The notes under the pieces: model-generated
Database searches by the model: none
What the model was told of the DNA's origin: nothing
The model's input: only the letters and a program-made list of their open reading frames with translations
Source: Glutamicibacter sp. JC586
Lineage (GTDB): Bacteria; Actinomycetota; Actinomycetes; Actinomycetales; Micrococcaceae
DNA: 64,000 nucleotides
Reading direction: 5' to 3'
NCBI RefSeq assembly: GCF_009805585.1
Contig: NZ_VHIN01000010.1
Coordinates: forward strand, 310,001-374,000
Program-made: the position numbers and the translations under genes
Part shown: positions 34,162 through 41,585 of the stretch, in pieces
Layout: the number at the start of each line of letters is the position of its first letter
Numbering within the stretch: position 1 is the first letter of the stretch

Positions 34162-35198
34162 CCGGAACATACTACGTGCGAGATATCGTTTCAGAACACG
34201 TTTGATCTCCCGATAGCTCAACCCTTCAGCTGTACGCCTGTCAACGTACTCCTTGGTCGTTTGATCGTGGATCATTCGGTTCTTGACCACTATGTCTAAA
34301 GCCATGTTGAGTTGACGGTCACCGTGACGATTTAACCGATGTCTGGTGACGTTACCCGACGAGGCCTGCAGAGGCGCCGCACCCGACATGGACGCGAACG
34401 CCGCACCCGACATGGACGCGAACGCGGCTTCTGAACGGAACCGGCCATGGTGCGAATAGGACACAAGAATGATTCCCGAGGTTACGGGCCCTAGACCGGG
34501 TTGCTCCTGGAATCCAGGAGCAAGCTCCTCGCTGAGCTCAGCCAACTGTGATTTATTGTCTTTCAAGCGTGCGGACGCTCTGAGGATATCGATAGCTAAT
34601 TCTGTGGCTTCTTGCCGGGCGATGCATTGATTAATTCTGTCGCTGCGACGGCCTCGCCAAGCACTGATTTCTGTGATTTGCTGGTCTGTCAAGGCTCGAT
34701 GTGTATCCAAACCAAGATCGGCCTGACGAACCAAAGCGCTCAGTGCGTTGCGGTTGGCTGTGCACTGCTGTTCCATTCGCCGACGGCGGGTCAGCAAAAG
34801 GTTCATTGCTGACCGAATTCCGTCGGCACGGGGCCGTAATAACAATTCAATTTCAGTGCCGAGGATACTCATCGCTGCGGCAGTTGCATCGATTTCGTCA
34901 GTCTTTCCCACCCCGGCACGGGCTTGTTTGCGTGGCGGCTTGACCTCAGTGACGGTGATGCCAGCGCTAGTGAGCTCACGGCAGATCGACGCTCCATAAG
35001 ACCTGCTGCCTCCACCGCAACAATGATTTCGTTGCTCGTGTTGCGTCGAATCCAGGCGATGGCTCTGCCCATGCCAGGCCCCGATACTGGGAAAGCTTCG
35101 CAGCCTATACGAGCGCCAGTTCCGGTGTTGATGATCGCATAAGTGTGGGTACGGGCGTGGGTGTCGATTCCGATGACGTAGTCGTATTTCTCTGCCAT
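34132..35198 (-). pseudogene. IS110-family transposase, frameshifted, C-terminus overwritten
   Basis: The N-terminus MAEKYDYVIGIDTHARTHTYAIIN carries the first catalytic Asp and continues to VAVEAAG; a single missing base near 35001 shifts the frame, and the protein resumes as SYGASICRELTSAGITVTEV and runs through KTDEIDATAAA to the C-terminal domain with the conserved ASSGN serine region. An 8-codon tandem duplication lies before that region. The last ~10 codons overlap the presumed IS1380 end. The 421-aa open frame from 35397 is mostly a shadow before residue 133. Confidence 0.85.
34376..34423. repeat. 24-bp tandem duplication in the IS110 relic
   Basis: GCCGCACCCGACATGGACGC plus GAAC occurs twice back to back (34376-34399 and 34400-34423). 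In the protein it doubles the eight residues of AAFASMSG. It keeps the frame. Confidence 0.9.
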
Positions 35199-35639
35199 GA
35201 TGGTCATGATGGTGGACCTCTGTTCCAATTGGCGGCCGTAGTTGAGGCACCTGTCTGGAAAGGAGTCTTGTCAGGCAGTTCTTTAATGAGGCACGCCTCT
35301 TGGAAGAAGTGGCCAGCCTTTTACTAAGCCATGGCAAGGGGCCAGACTGATGCCAGCCCGTCACAGCGGACAAATCAGTGACAAGGCACAGGAGCATACC
35401 CCTGGCCAGAAAGGGTGTGAATCACGCTGTGTCAGGTTGGCATCGATCTTGCCAGCGGGTAACCAGACCTGCCAAGACCATTAAAGAAAAGGTGATCCTT
35501 GATTTCGGTGGAATAGAAGCTTGACACTCCTATTACCCCAAGTCCGGATCACTTTTTCGTTTTAATGACTGTTAATGACGTGCCTGCCATGAAACCACTG
35601 GGCTAGAACTTCAATATATTCAGCCCAAAGGAGCAATCC
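35199..35639. other. Non-coding stretch after the IS110 relic
   Basis: About 440 bp without a supportable gene. It probably holds the 5' non-coding end of IS110. A GTGATCC/GGATCAC pair (35492-35498 and 35546-35552), followed by TTTTT at 35553-35557, can form a long-loop hairpin that looks like a terminator or an IS end. The promoter of the nucleotidyltransferase gene must lie at its right edge. Confidence 0.45.
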
Positions 35640-36311
35640 GTGAAGTTCGATAAGACTACAGCGCAAGCTATCGATCACCATTTCATTGTTTCGTTTAAAC
35701 GGAAAGAGCATTCTGTTTATATGAAACAGCCTAGTCCAGCACTCGCTCCCCTGCTCCGATCCGACGCTCAAGGGGACCTACTAGCCTACTTGTTGCTGCA
35801 ACCTGAACGTGAAAGTACCCTCAGCGAAATCGCGAGACAAATTGACGCGCAGCTCACCACCGTTCATCGTGAGGTAGACCGCCTCGTCACCTCTGGCCTA
35901 TTGACCGAACGCCGTATTGGTACGGCCCGCCTCATTCGTGCAAATGTCGAGGACCGTCTGTACCTTCCAATGCGGTCTTTGCTTGAAGCAACCTACGGGC
36001 CGAAAGTTGTATTGGAAAGTGTTCTAGCAGGGCATCCAGACGTAGAATCAGCCTTCACATTTGGTTCTTGGGGTGCCCGATATTCCGGCAAACAAGGAGC
36101 CTCGCCGAATGACTTGGATGTCCTCATCGTCGGCACGCTAAGTCGTCGTGATACCTACCCCTTGGCCCAGCAGGTAGAAGATCTCTTACAGATGGAAGTG
36201 AACGCCGAGAAGGTCGATGCAACTCAGTGGATCGACGGAACCGATGCGTTCGTCGCTGGCCTCAAGAGCCGCCCGTTAGTGCAACTCAAACTTGAAATGG
36301 ATCTGAAGTGA
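35640..36311 (+). CDS. Winged-HTH nucleotidyltransferase (MNT-type antitoxin-like)
   Basis: A 223-aa protein. A winged HTH occupies about residues 35-105 (LSEIARQIDAQLTTVHREVDRLVTSGLL). The second half is a minimal nucleotidyltransferase with the GS signature and D-x-D pair in FTFGSWGARYSGKQGASPNDLDVLIVG. In MNT-HEPN toxin-antitoxin pairs the MNT protein AMPylates the HEPN RNase. The GTG start at 35640 has AAAGGAG six bases upstream. The stop overlaps the GTG of the broken HEPN gene (GTGA), the normal operon arrangement. The combination of HTH and NTase suggests autoregulation. Confidence 0.82.
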   Translation: MKFDKTTAQAIDHHFIVSFKRKEHSVYMKQPSPALAPLLRSDAQGDLLAYLLLQPERESTLSEIARQIDAQLTTVHREVDRLVTSGLLTERRIGTARLIRANVEDRLYLPMRSLLEATYGPKVVLESVLAGHPDVESAFTFGSWGARYSGKQGASPNDLDVLIVGTLSRRDTYPLAQQVEDLLQMEVNAEKVDATQWIDGTDAFVAGLKSRPLVQLKLEMDLK

Positions 36312-36512
36312 CTAGGTGGCAAAAGGGTAGCGCGGAAATCGGAAAGTTGCTCTCTAACGGTCAATTGCAACGAGTCCCGACTAACAAGTTCGTGGGACCA
36401 GAAATTATTAGGTATCGCAGCCGAACATCTGTCGGCTGCAGAGGCAATAGTCGAGCTATCCGCCATCAGCGCTTTTAGCCTGTCATACGATGCAGTTCAT
36501 AACGACAGTTGA
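36308..36512 (+). pseudogene. HEPN-domain toxin partner, frameshifted and truncated
   Basis: The GTG at 36308 gives VTRWQKGSAEIGKLLSNGQLQRV, the usual N-terminus of actinobacterial HEPN partners. After a shift near 36378 the frame continues SSWDQKLLGIAAEHLSAAEAIV then ELSAISAFSLSYDAVH, matching the HEPN helices (AYALAYDAARKA in relatives), and stops at 36510. The R-x4-6-H catalytic motif, which would follow, is absent. The toxin is therefore dead while its antitoxin-like partner remains. Confidence 0.72.
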
Positions 36513-36642
36513 GGTGACTGCATTGATCGCACTATTACCCACCATATTTCGCGCCCGGCGTTGATGTCGCTCATGCCGTTCTAAGGCGAGCACAGTAGCC
36601 TTGAGCTATGCCCGAACTCCCGAGCTGGAAGGAACTATAACG

Positions 36643-38046
36643 ATGAGCACCCAGAATAAATTCACCCACTGGCAGCGCACCGAAACGCAGTTCCTAGCCG
36701 CCGATCCCAAAGCCGTCTATTCCATCGTCGGCAACCTGTCACAGACCGGCGAATGGATGAAGAGCTTCGACGGATTTGTGGTCCACGATGACCAACGCGG
36801 AGTAGGTACCAGAGTTGATCTGCTCGCTCCGGGTAAGCTCTTCGGACCCCTGCACCGCAGTACCGCACCGTCGGGTTCTATCACCCGGCGCAACCATCAA
36901 ACACGCATGGTGGAGTTCACCCAGCCCCAGCCCGGTGGCTCAATGATTCTGCGCTGGCAGGTTGATGAGCACGAGGGCGGAGCACTGCTCCACTTCACCG
37001 TTGAACTCTCGGGTCCGGGCACCACCGCCTTCAAATTCACCGTGGCCAATACCCTGTGCCAAGACTTCGCTGTTGCTGCAGCGCGACTGTATAAGATCAT
37101 CGCGCCAACTGCTCACCGTAAGCGTGATGCGCGGGTCGTGATTTCTGGAGGACGAGGTTTCTTGGGGAGGAACCTCGCTGCCGATCTGACCTGCCGCGGC
37201 ATCACCGTAGCGGTGCTGACGCGCAACGCCGAGGAAGACTTCCCTGCCGAGCAGTTCATCTGGGACGGTGTGCACCAAGGTCCCTGGACCAGCGTTCTAC
37301 GCAGCGATTATCCGGTACACCTGATCAACTTGGCCGGCGAACGAGTCGACAAGCGCAACACCCCGTCCAATATTGCCGCCCTCACCGACTCGCGGGTGAC
37401 TTCCACCCAAACGTTGGCCCACGCCGCGGCAGCAGCGCCACAGTTGGCCACGTGGATCCAAGCCAGCACCACCGCCATTTTCGGTGACGGAGGGGAAGCT
37501 GACTTTACCGAGTCCAGCCCACTACCCACCGATCGTCGTGCCCTGCCAGAAATGACTGGCGTCGCCTCCGCGTGGGAACAAGCCTTTGACGAAGCAAAGG
37601 TGAACGCGGAACAGCGTTACGTGCTACGTACCTCCTTGGTGATGCACCCCGATGCCCCACTACTTGGCCCACTGAACATGCTGGTTAATACCGGTCTGGG
37701 CGGTCCGATGGGTGATGGACAACAATGGTTCAGCTGGATTGGCTTACAAGATTGGCTACACGTCATTCGTTGCATGCTCGGATTCGAAACCCCACACATC
37801 CCTGCCGGCCTAGTTCACGCCACCTGCCCCACTCCCCTGCGCAACAAAGAAGTCATGGCTGCTCTGCGTTCGGTGACCGGTTTGCCAGGGATCCCCACCG
37901 GCTCAGTACTACCAAAAATTGGTGCCGCAGTGATGGGCTCGAACGCCCGAGTTGCCCTGACCGGCCGCAAAGTCACCAGTGAAGTGCTCTCAAAGGCAGG
38001 ATTCGAATTCCACGACACTGATTTCGCTACAACGATATCGGGCTAA
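36643..38046 (+). CDS. SRPBCC-SDR fusion, TIGR01777 family epimerase
   Basis: A 467-aa protein with an N-terminal SRPBCC/START-like ligand domain (about residues 1-150; FLAADPKAVYSIVGNLSQTGEWMKSFDGF) and a C-terminal extended SDR domain (from about 165; VVISGGRGFLGRNLAADLTCRG for NAD binding, then INLAGERVDKR and TVTSTQTLAHA-like segments). TIGR01777 proteins such as YfcH/SulA are epimerase-like with unknown substrates. ATG 36643 with GGAAGGA upstream is preferred to the longer frame at 36601. Monocistronic. Confidence 0.88.
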   Translation: MSTQNKFTHWQRTETQFLAADPKAVYSIVGNLSQTGEWMKSFDGFVVHDDQRGVGTRVDLLAPGKLFGPLHRSTAPSGSITRRNHQTRMVEFTQPQPGGSMILRWQVDEHEGGALLHFTVELSGPGTTAFKFTVANTLCQDFAVAAARLYKIIAPTAHRKRDARVVISGGRGFLGRNLAADLTCRGITVAVLTRNAEEDFPAEQFIWDGVHQGPWTSVLRSDYPVHLINLAGERVDKRNTPSNIAALTDSRVTSTQTLAHAAAAAPQLATWIQASTTAIFGDGGEADFTESSPLPTDRRALPEMTGVASAWEQAFDEAKVNAEQRYVLRTSLVMHPDAPLLGPLNMLVNTGLGGPMGDGQQWFSWIGLQDWLHVIRCMLGFETPHIPAGLVHATCPTPLRNKEVMAALRSVTGLPGIPTGSVLPKIGAAVMGSNARVALTGRKVTSEVLSKAGFEFHDTDFATTISG

Positions 38047-38263
38047 CTTGCTGAAATAATCAGTCATTTTCTGCATTCTACCTACCCGTCCTTTCAGCTT
38101 CCGCCTAGTCGCAGGCGGATGCTGAAAGAACGATGAGAATGTTCACCACGCGTTCATTCCAATAGTCTCTACTGCTCACGAACAGAACCGAGCATGAAAC
38201 TGTCACCCAGTGTGCCTTGCACACGATCCTTCCTCAGACAGTTTCAAAGGACAGCAACGCATC

Positions 38264-39889
38264 ATGGCAGATCTTCTTGAAGCCCACTCACTGGCTTCAC
38301 GTCCCCGAATGCCCAAGCCCAGCGATTTGGACAAGCTTCGGCACAAGGCGCGTACCGCGACTGACCAGCTCAGCGCCAATGTCGCCGTCGACGCCGCCTA
38401 CAACGAAGAACTGCGCGAAGATCAAATCTCAAAAGTTCTTCCCTTTGAACGCAAGCTGAAGAACATGAGCGAGGTGCGCCATTTCTTCCGAACCAATAGG
38501 ACCCCTATCTTCTTTATCGGGGCCACCCCGGTCAACCTTCTAGGCTTAGATCGCTGGGTGCGCAAGTTCAGCTACATCACCTACTACGACGGTTGGGATG
38601 GAAACCACCCCCATGTCTTCACTCCTGATGAAAAACCGTACATAGAATTCCAAAGCGCTGAAGAGATCAACAATTGGTTACTGGAAAATCCTGAAGTTCG
38701 CGAATACATCGACTCGCAGTGCACCCCTGGGGCAGAACGTCCAAAGATCGCCATGGTCTTCTTTGACGAAGAAACCGAAGCGATCTGCGAAGAGCTAGGC
38801 TACGACCTGATCCTGCCACCCTCTTCTTTACGTGAAGAACTCGATTCAAAAATTGTCACCACCAAGCTCGGTAATGCAGCTGGAGCCCCATCGGTTCCAA
38901 ATATTCTGGGCAAGGCTTCAAGCTATGAGGAGCTAATTCAGCTGGCCGAAGAAGCCGAACTAGGTGATGACCTGGTGGTGCAAACTCCGTACGGCGATTC
39001 GGGGAAAACTACCTTCTTCATTGATTCCAAGGCACAGTGGAAGCAATACTCCAAGAACATCATCGGCGAAGAGCTGAAGATCATGAAGCGGATCAACAAC
39101 CAGCCGGTAGCCGTCGAAGCAGTGCTCACCGCATGCGGCACCGTGGTTGGCCCGATCCTGACCGAGTTGGCCGGCTACAAGGAGCTCACTCCTTACAAGG
39201 GTGGCTGGTGTGGCAACGAAATGCACCCCGACGTTCTCACCGATTCTCAACGTTCACGCACCATCGACCTAGTACGGAAGGTTGGCAATGGCCTGCAGCA
39301 GGCCGGCTACCGCGGGTTCTTCGAAGTTGATGTTCTGGTCGATACCGACACGGATGACGTATACCTCGGTGAGCTGAACCCGCGCATTTCCGGGGCCAGT
39401 GCCATTACTAACGTCACCGCCGGAGCCTACGCTGATGTTCCTTTGTTCCTCTTCCACCTCTTGGAGTTCCTCGACGTAGAGTTTGACCTCGATGTTGATG
39501 AGATCAACGAACGCTGGGAACAGATGAGTGGGGCTGATGTTTGGAGCCACATGATCATCAAGGAAACCGATGACATTCTTCAGTACATTACCCACGCGCC
39601 GCGCACGGGTAACTACTTCCTCGATTCGCGTGGCAAGCTGCAGTTCTCCCGTTCGGCGCTGGACTGGCACCAGTTGCAATCTCATAAAGAAGCATTCTTC
39701 CTGCGTATCTACGGGGTAGAAGATTACCGTTGGAAAGGGGCCGACCTTGGGGTCCTGGTCACCAAGGCCAAACTGCAGTACGAAGGCAAGAAGAAGACCA
39801 AGCTCAGCATCGACGCCAAGCACTTCATCGCTTCCATCCGTTCCCAGTACAAGGGCATTGATGTTCCCACCGCCGAACATGGCGACTGA
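38264..39889 (+). CDS. ATP-grasp protein, biotin-carboxylase-like, substrate unknown
   Basis: A 541-aa cytoplasmic protein. A ~190-residue N-terminal domain precedes an ATP-grasp fold: the glycine loop YGDSGKTTFFI near residue 240, then EAVLTACGTVVGPILTE and the metal-binding FFEVDVLVDTDTDDVYLGELNPRISG (E, D and N-P-R). It lacks a biotin carrier or carboxyltransferase. Such stand-alone enzymes usually ligate a carboxylate to an amine. The last 11 bases overlap the serine-hydrolase gene, which suggests joint expression. ATG 38264 is the first Met that gives a plausible N-terminus; the substrate cannot be predicted. Confidence 0.82.
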   Translation: MADLLEAHSLASRPRMPKPSDLDKLRHKARTATDQLSANVAVDAAYNEELREDQISKVLPFERKLKNMSEVRHFFRTNRTPIFFIGATPVNLLGLDRWVRKFSYITYYDGWDGNHPHVFTPDEKPYIEFQSAEEINNWLLENPEVREYIDSQCTPGAERPKIAMVFFDEETEAICEELGYDLILPPSSLREELDSKIVTTKLGNAAGAPSVPNILGKASSYEELIQLAEEAELGDDLVVQTPYGDSGKTTFFIDSKAQWKQYSKNIIGEELKIMKRINNQPVAVEAVLTACGTVVGPILTELAGYKELTPYKGGWCGNEMHPDVLTDSQRSRTIDLVRKVGNGLQQAGYRGFFEVDVLVDTDTDDVYLGELNPRISGASAITNVTAGAYADVPLFLFHLLEFLDVEFDLDVDEINERWEQMSGADVWSHMIIKETDDILQYITHAPRTGNYFLDSRGKLQFSRSALDWHQLQSHKEAFFLRIYGVEDYRWKGADLGVLVTKAKLQYEGKKKTKLSIDAKHFIASIRSQYKGIDVPTAEHGD

Positions 39890-41108
39890 GGCTACCGACG
39901 CCGCGCATCAGCCGGCTGAAACCTCGCCGGGCAGCGGCAACGAACTGAATATCGCTAACTGGCAGTACCCACAGAACGTCAAGCGTTCTTTCCAGAACAT
40001 TGCTCGCATTCACCCGACGGTGAAGGTCTCACGTGGGGACGGTCCCATCGTGAAGCTGCACCTCGCCGAAGAAAAGTTGGGCAAACTAGAGGTCGCCAAG
40101 GCGAATTTTACCGACCCTGCCCTCACCGTCCGCGGCGTCATGCATGCGACTAATACTGACGCGGTGCTCATCATGCACAATGGGCGTATTCTCTGGGAGA
40201 AGTACTACAACACCATGACCTCGCTGACCGACCATCTGCTGATGTCGGTGAGCAAAACCTTGGTGGGAACCCTCGCCGGAGTGCTCATTGACGCAGGAGT
40301 CATCGATCCAGAGCAAGAAGTCACCGCCTATGTTCCTGCCCTTGCCACCAGCGGTTACGCCGGGGCACGGGTACGCGACATCCTGGATATGCGCTCAGGG
40401 ATCAAGTTCTCCGAGGAGTACCTTGATCCGGACGCTGAAGTCCGCCTGCTTGAAGAGGCCATCGGTTGGGCTCCGCCCCACGGCCGGGTTGGCCCAATTG
40501 GCATGTATGAGTTCCTCAGGACGTTGCAAGCCAAGTCAGCACACGGTGGAGCATTCGAGTATCGGTCCTGCGAAACCGACGTCTTGGGTTGGGTGATTGA
40601 ATCTGCTGGCGGAGCACCATTGCAAGAGTTGCTCTCGGATCATGTGTGGTCAAAGATTGGCGCCCAACAGGATCTGGTAATGGGCGTAGATCAATTCGGT
40701 ACCGGCATGTTTGATGGTGGATTGAACGCCACTTTGCGAGACCTAGCGCGCTTTGGACATATTTACGTCAACGGCGGTCGAGCCTTAACTGGAAAACAGG
40801 TGGTCTCCGAAAACTGGCTAGCTGATACCTTTACCGTTGATCCGCTACAGCAACAAGCTTTTGCGCAATCGCCGAGCGACAACCTGATGCCTGGCGGCAG
40901 GTACCGCAACCAGATCTGGTTCCCGAATCCTGCCACCAACGCCGCCGTCGCTCTGGGCATTCACGGGCAAATGATCTATATGGATCCTGCCACGAAACTG
41001 GTTGCGGTTAAGCTCTCCAGCTGGCCGTTGCCGCAGGATGCTTCGAAACTCTTCCCGACGATTAGGGCCTTTGAAGCGGTTTCCGGTTATTTGGCATCTA
41101 AACAATAA
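39879..41108 (+). CDS. Beta-lactamase-family serine hydrolase
   Basis: A 409-aa class C beta-lactamase/penicillin-binding-like hydrolase. The catalytic S-x-x-K is SVSK at residues 123-126, the Y-x-S/N-like motif is EYRSCET, and the third HxG-type motif is IHGQ near residue 370. There is no signal peptide; the N-terminus MATEATDAAHQPAETSPG is polar, so the enzyme is probably cytoplasmic, unlike secreted DD-peptidases. Its start lies inside the ATP-grasp gene (11-bp overlap), so the pair is translationally coupled. It might hydrolyse what the ligase makes, or an ester/amide in the same pathway (inference). Confidence 0.87.
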   Translation: MATEATDAAHQPAETSPGSGNELNIANWQYPQNVKRSFQNIARIHPTVKVSRGDGPIVKLHLAEEKLGKLEVAKANFTDPALTVRGVMHATNTDAVLIMHNGRILWEKYYNTMTSLTDHLLMSVSKTLVGTLAGVLIDAGVIDPEQEVTAYVPALATSGYAGARVRDILDMRSGIKFSEEYLDPDAEVRLLEEAIGWAPPHGRVGPIGMYEFLRTLQAKSAHGGAFEYRSCETDVLGWVIESAGGAPLQELLSDHVWSKIGAQQDLVMGVDQFGTGMFDGGLNATLRDLARFGHIYVNGGRALTGKQVVSENWLADTFTVDPLQQQAFAQSPSDNLMPGGRYRNQIWFPNPATNAAVALGIHGQMIYMDPATKLVAVKLSSWPLPQDASKLFPTIRAFEAVSGYLASKQ

Positions 41109-41186
41109 CGGTCAGCATAGGCCAGCAAGTTCGACACGCATTGCTAGATATGGTGAACAACCACCGTACTACAGGTGTACGAGTGT

Positions 41187-41462
41187 TTAGGGTCTGGGTA
41201 GCTGGCTATAGGTTTCAAACGTTTTGACCCATGCTGCTACTTCCGTGGAGCGCAATGAAATTAGTTCATGATGTGCGATTCGATTTCTCGGTAACCGGAT
41301 TTCTTTCAAATCGTTTCGAACTCGATTCCGAGCCTCGTTCACGGACGTACCCGCAGTGTTGGGCAGAACTCGCGAGATCTGTTGACTCCACAAACGGACG
41401 TCGTGTCGCGCCGTGCGACGGCAGAATTGCTCGGTCACGCAACCAGAATAAAGTATTACCAA
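41187..41462 (-). pseudogene. Abi-like/HEPN-domain fragment
   Basis: The minus strand reads LWSQQISRVLPNTAGTSVNEARNRVRNDLKEIRL followed by PRNRIAHHELI, a strong match to the R-N-R-I-A-H-H-E core of Abi-like HEPN proteins, and ends after 30 more residues. Upstream residues turn nonsensical near 41400, where a recombinase relic begins on the other strand. It is a truncated phage-defence-type gene remnant. Confidence 0.5.
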
Positions 41463-41510
41463 CGAGCTGTGTTGGATTCGTGGGCTTCGGCCTCCCCACC
41501 AGACGAATGA
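41400..41510 (+). pseudogene. Tyrosine recombinase C-terminal fragment
   Basis: The + strand reads VVSRRATAELLGHATRIKYYQRAVLDSWASASPPDE and stops. AELLGHA...YY is the terminal part of phage-type integrases, including the active tyrosine. Everything upstream is lost. A good terminator follows at 41517, which may be the terminator of the parent gene. Confidence 0.5.
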
Positions 41511-41516
41511 TTTATG

Positions 41517-41544
41517 GAAGGACCCGAGAGGGGTCCTTCTTTTC
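41517..41544 (+). terminator. Terminator after the recombinase relic
   Basis: GAAGGACCC pairs with GGGTCCTTC (loop GAGAG), followed by TTTTCT. There is no intact + strand gene just before it; the nearest is the serine hydrolase 410 bp upstream, so it probably belonged to the lost recombinase gene. Confidence 0.85.
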
Positions 41545-41585
41545 TATCTGCTCCTCATCTCCCGCATTCGGGCATAACCTCGGTC

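Noticed and set aside
35199-35397. First part of the 421-aa IS110 frame
   Set aside because: Before about residue 133 the residues are shadows of the true N-terminus, which is in another frame from 35198.
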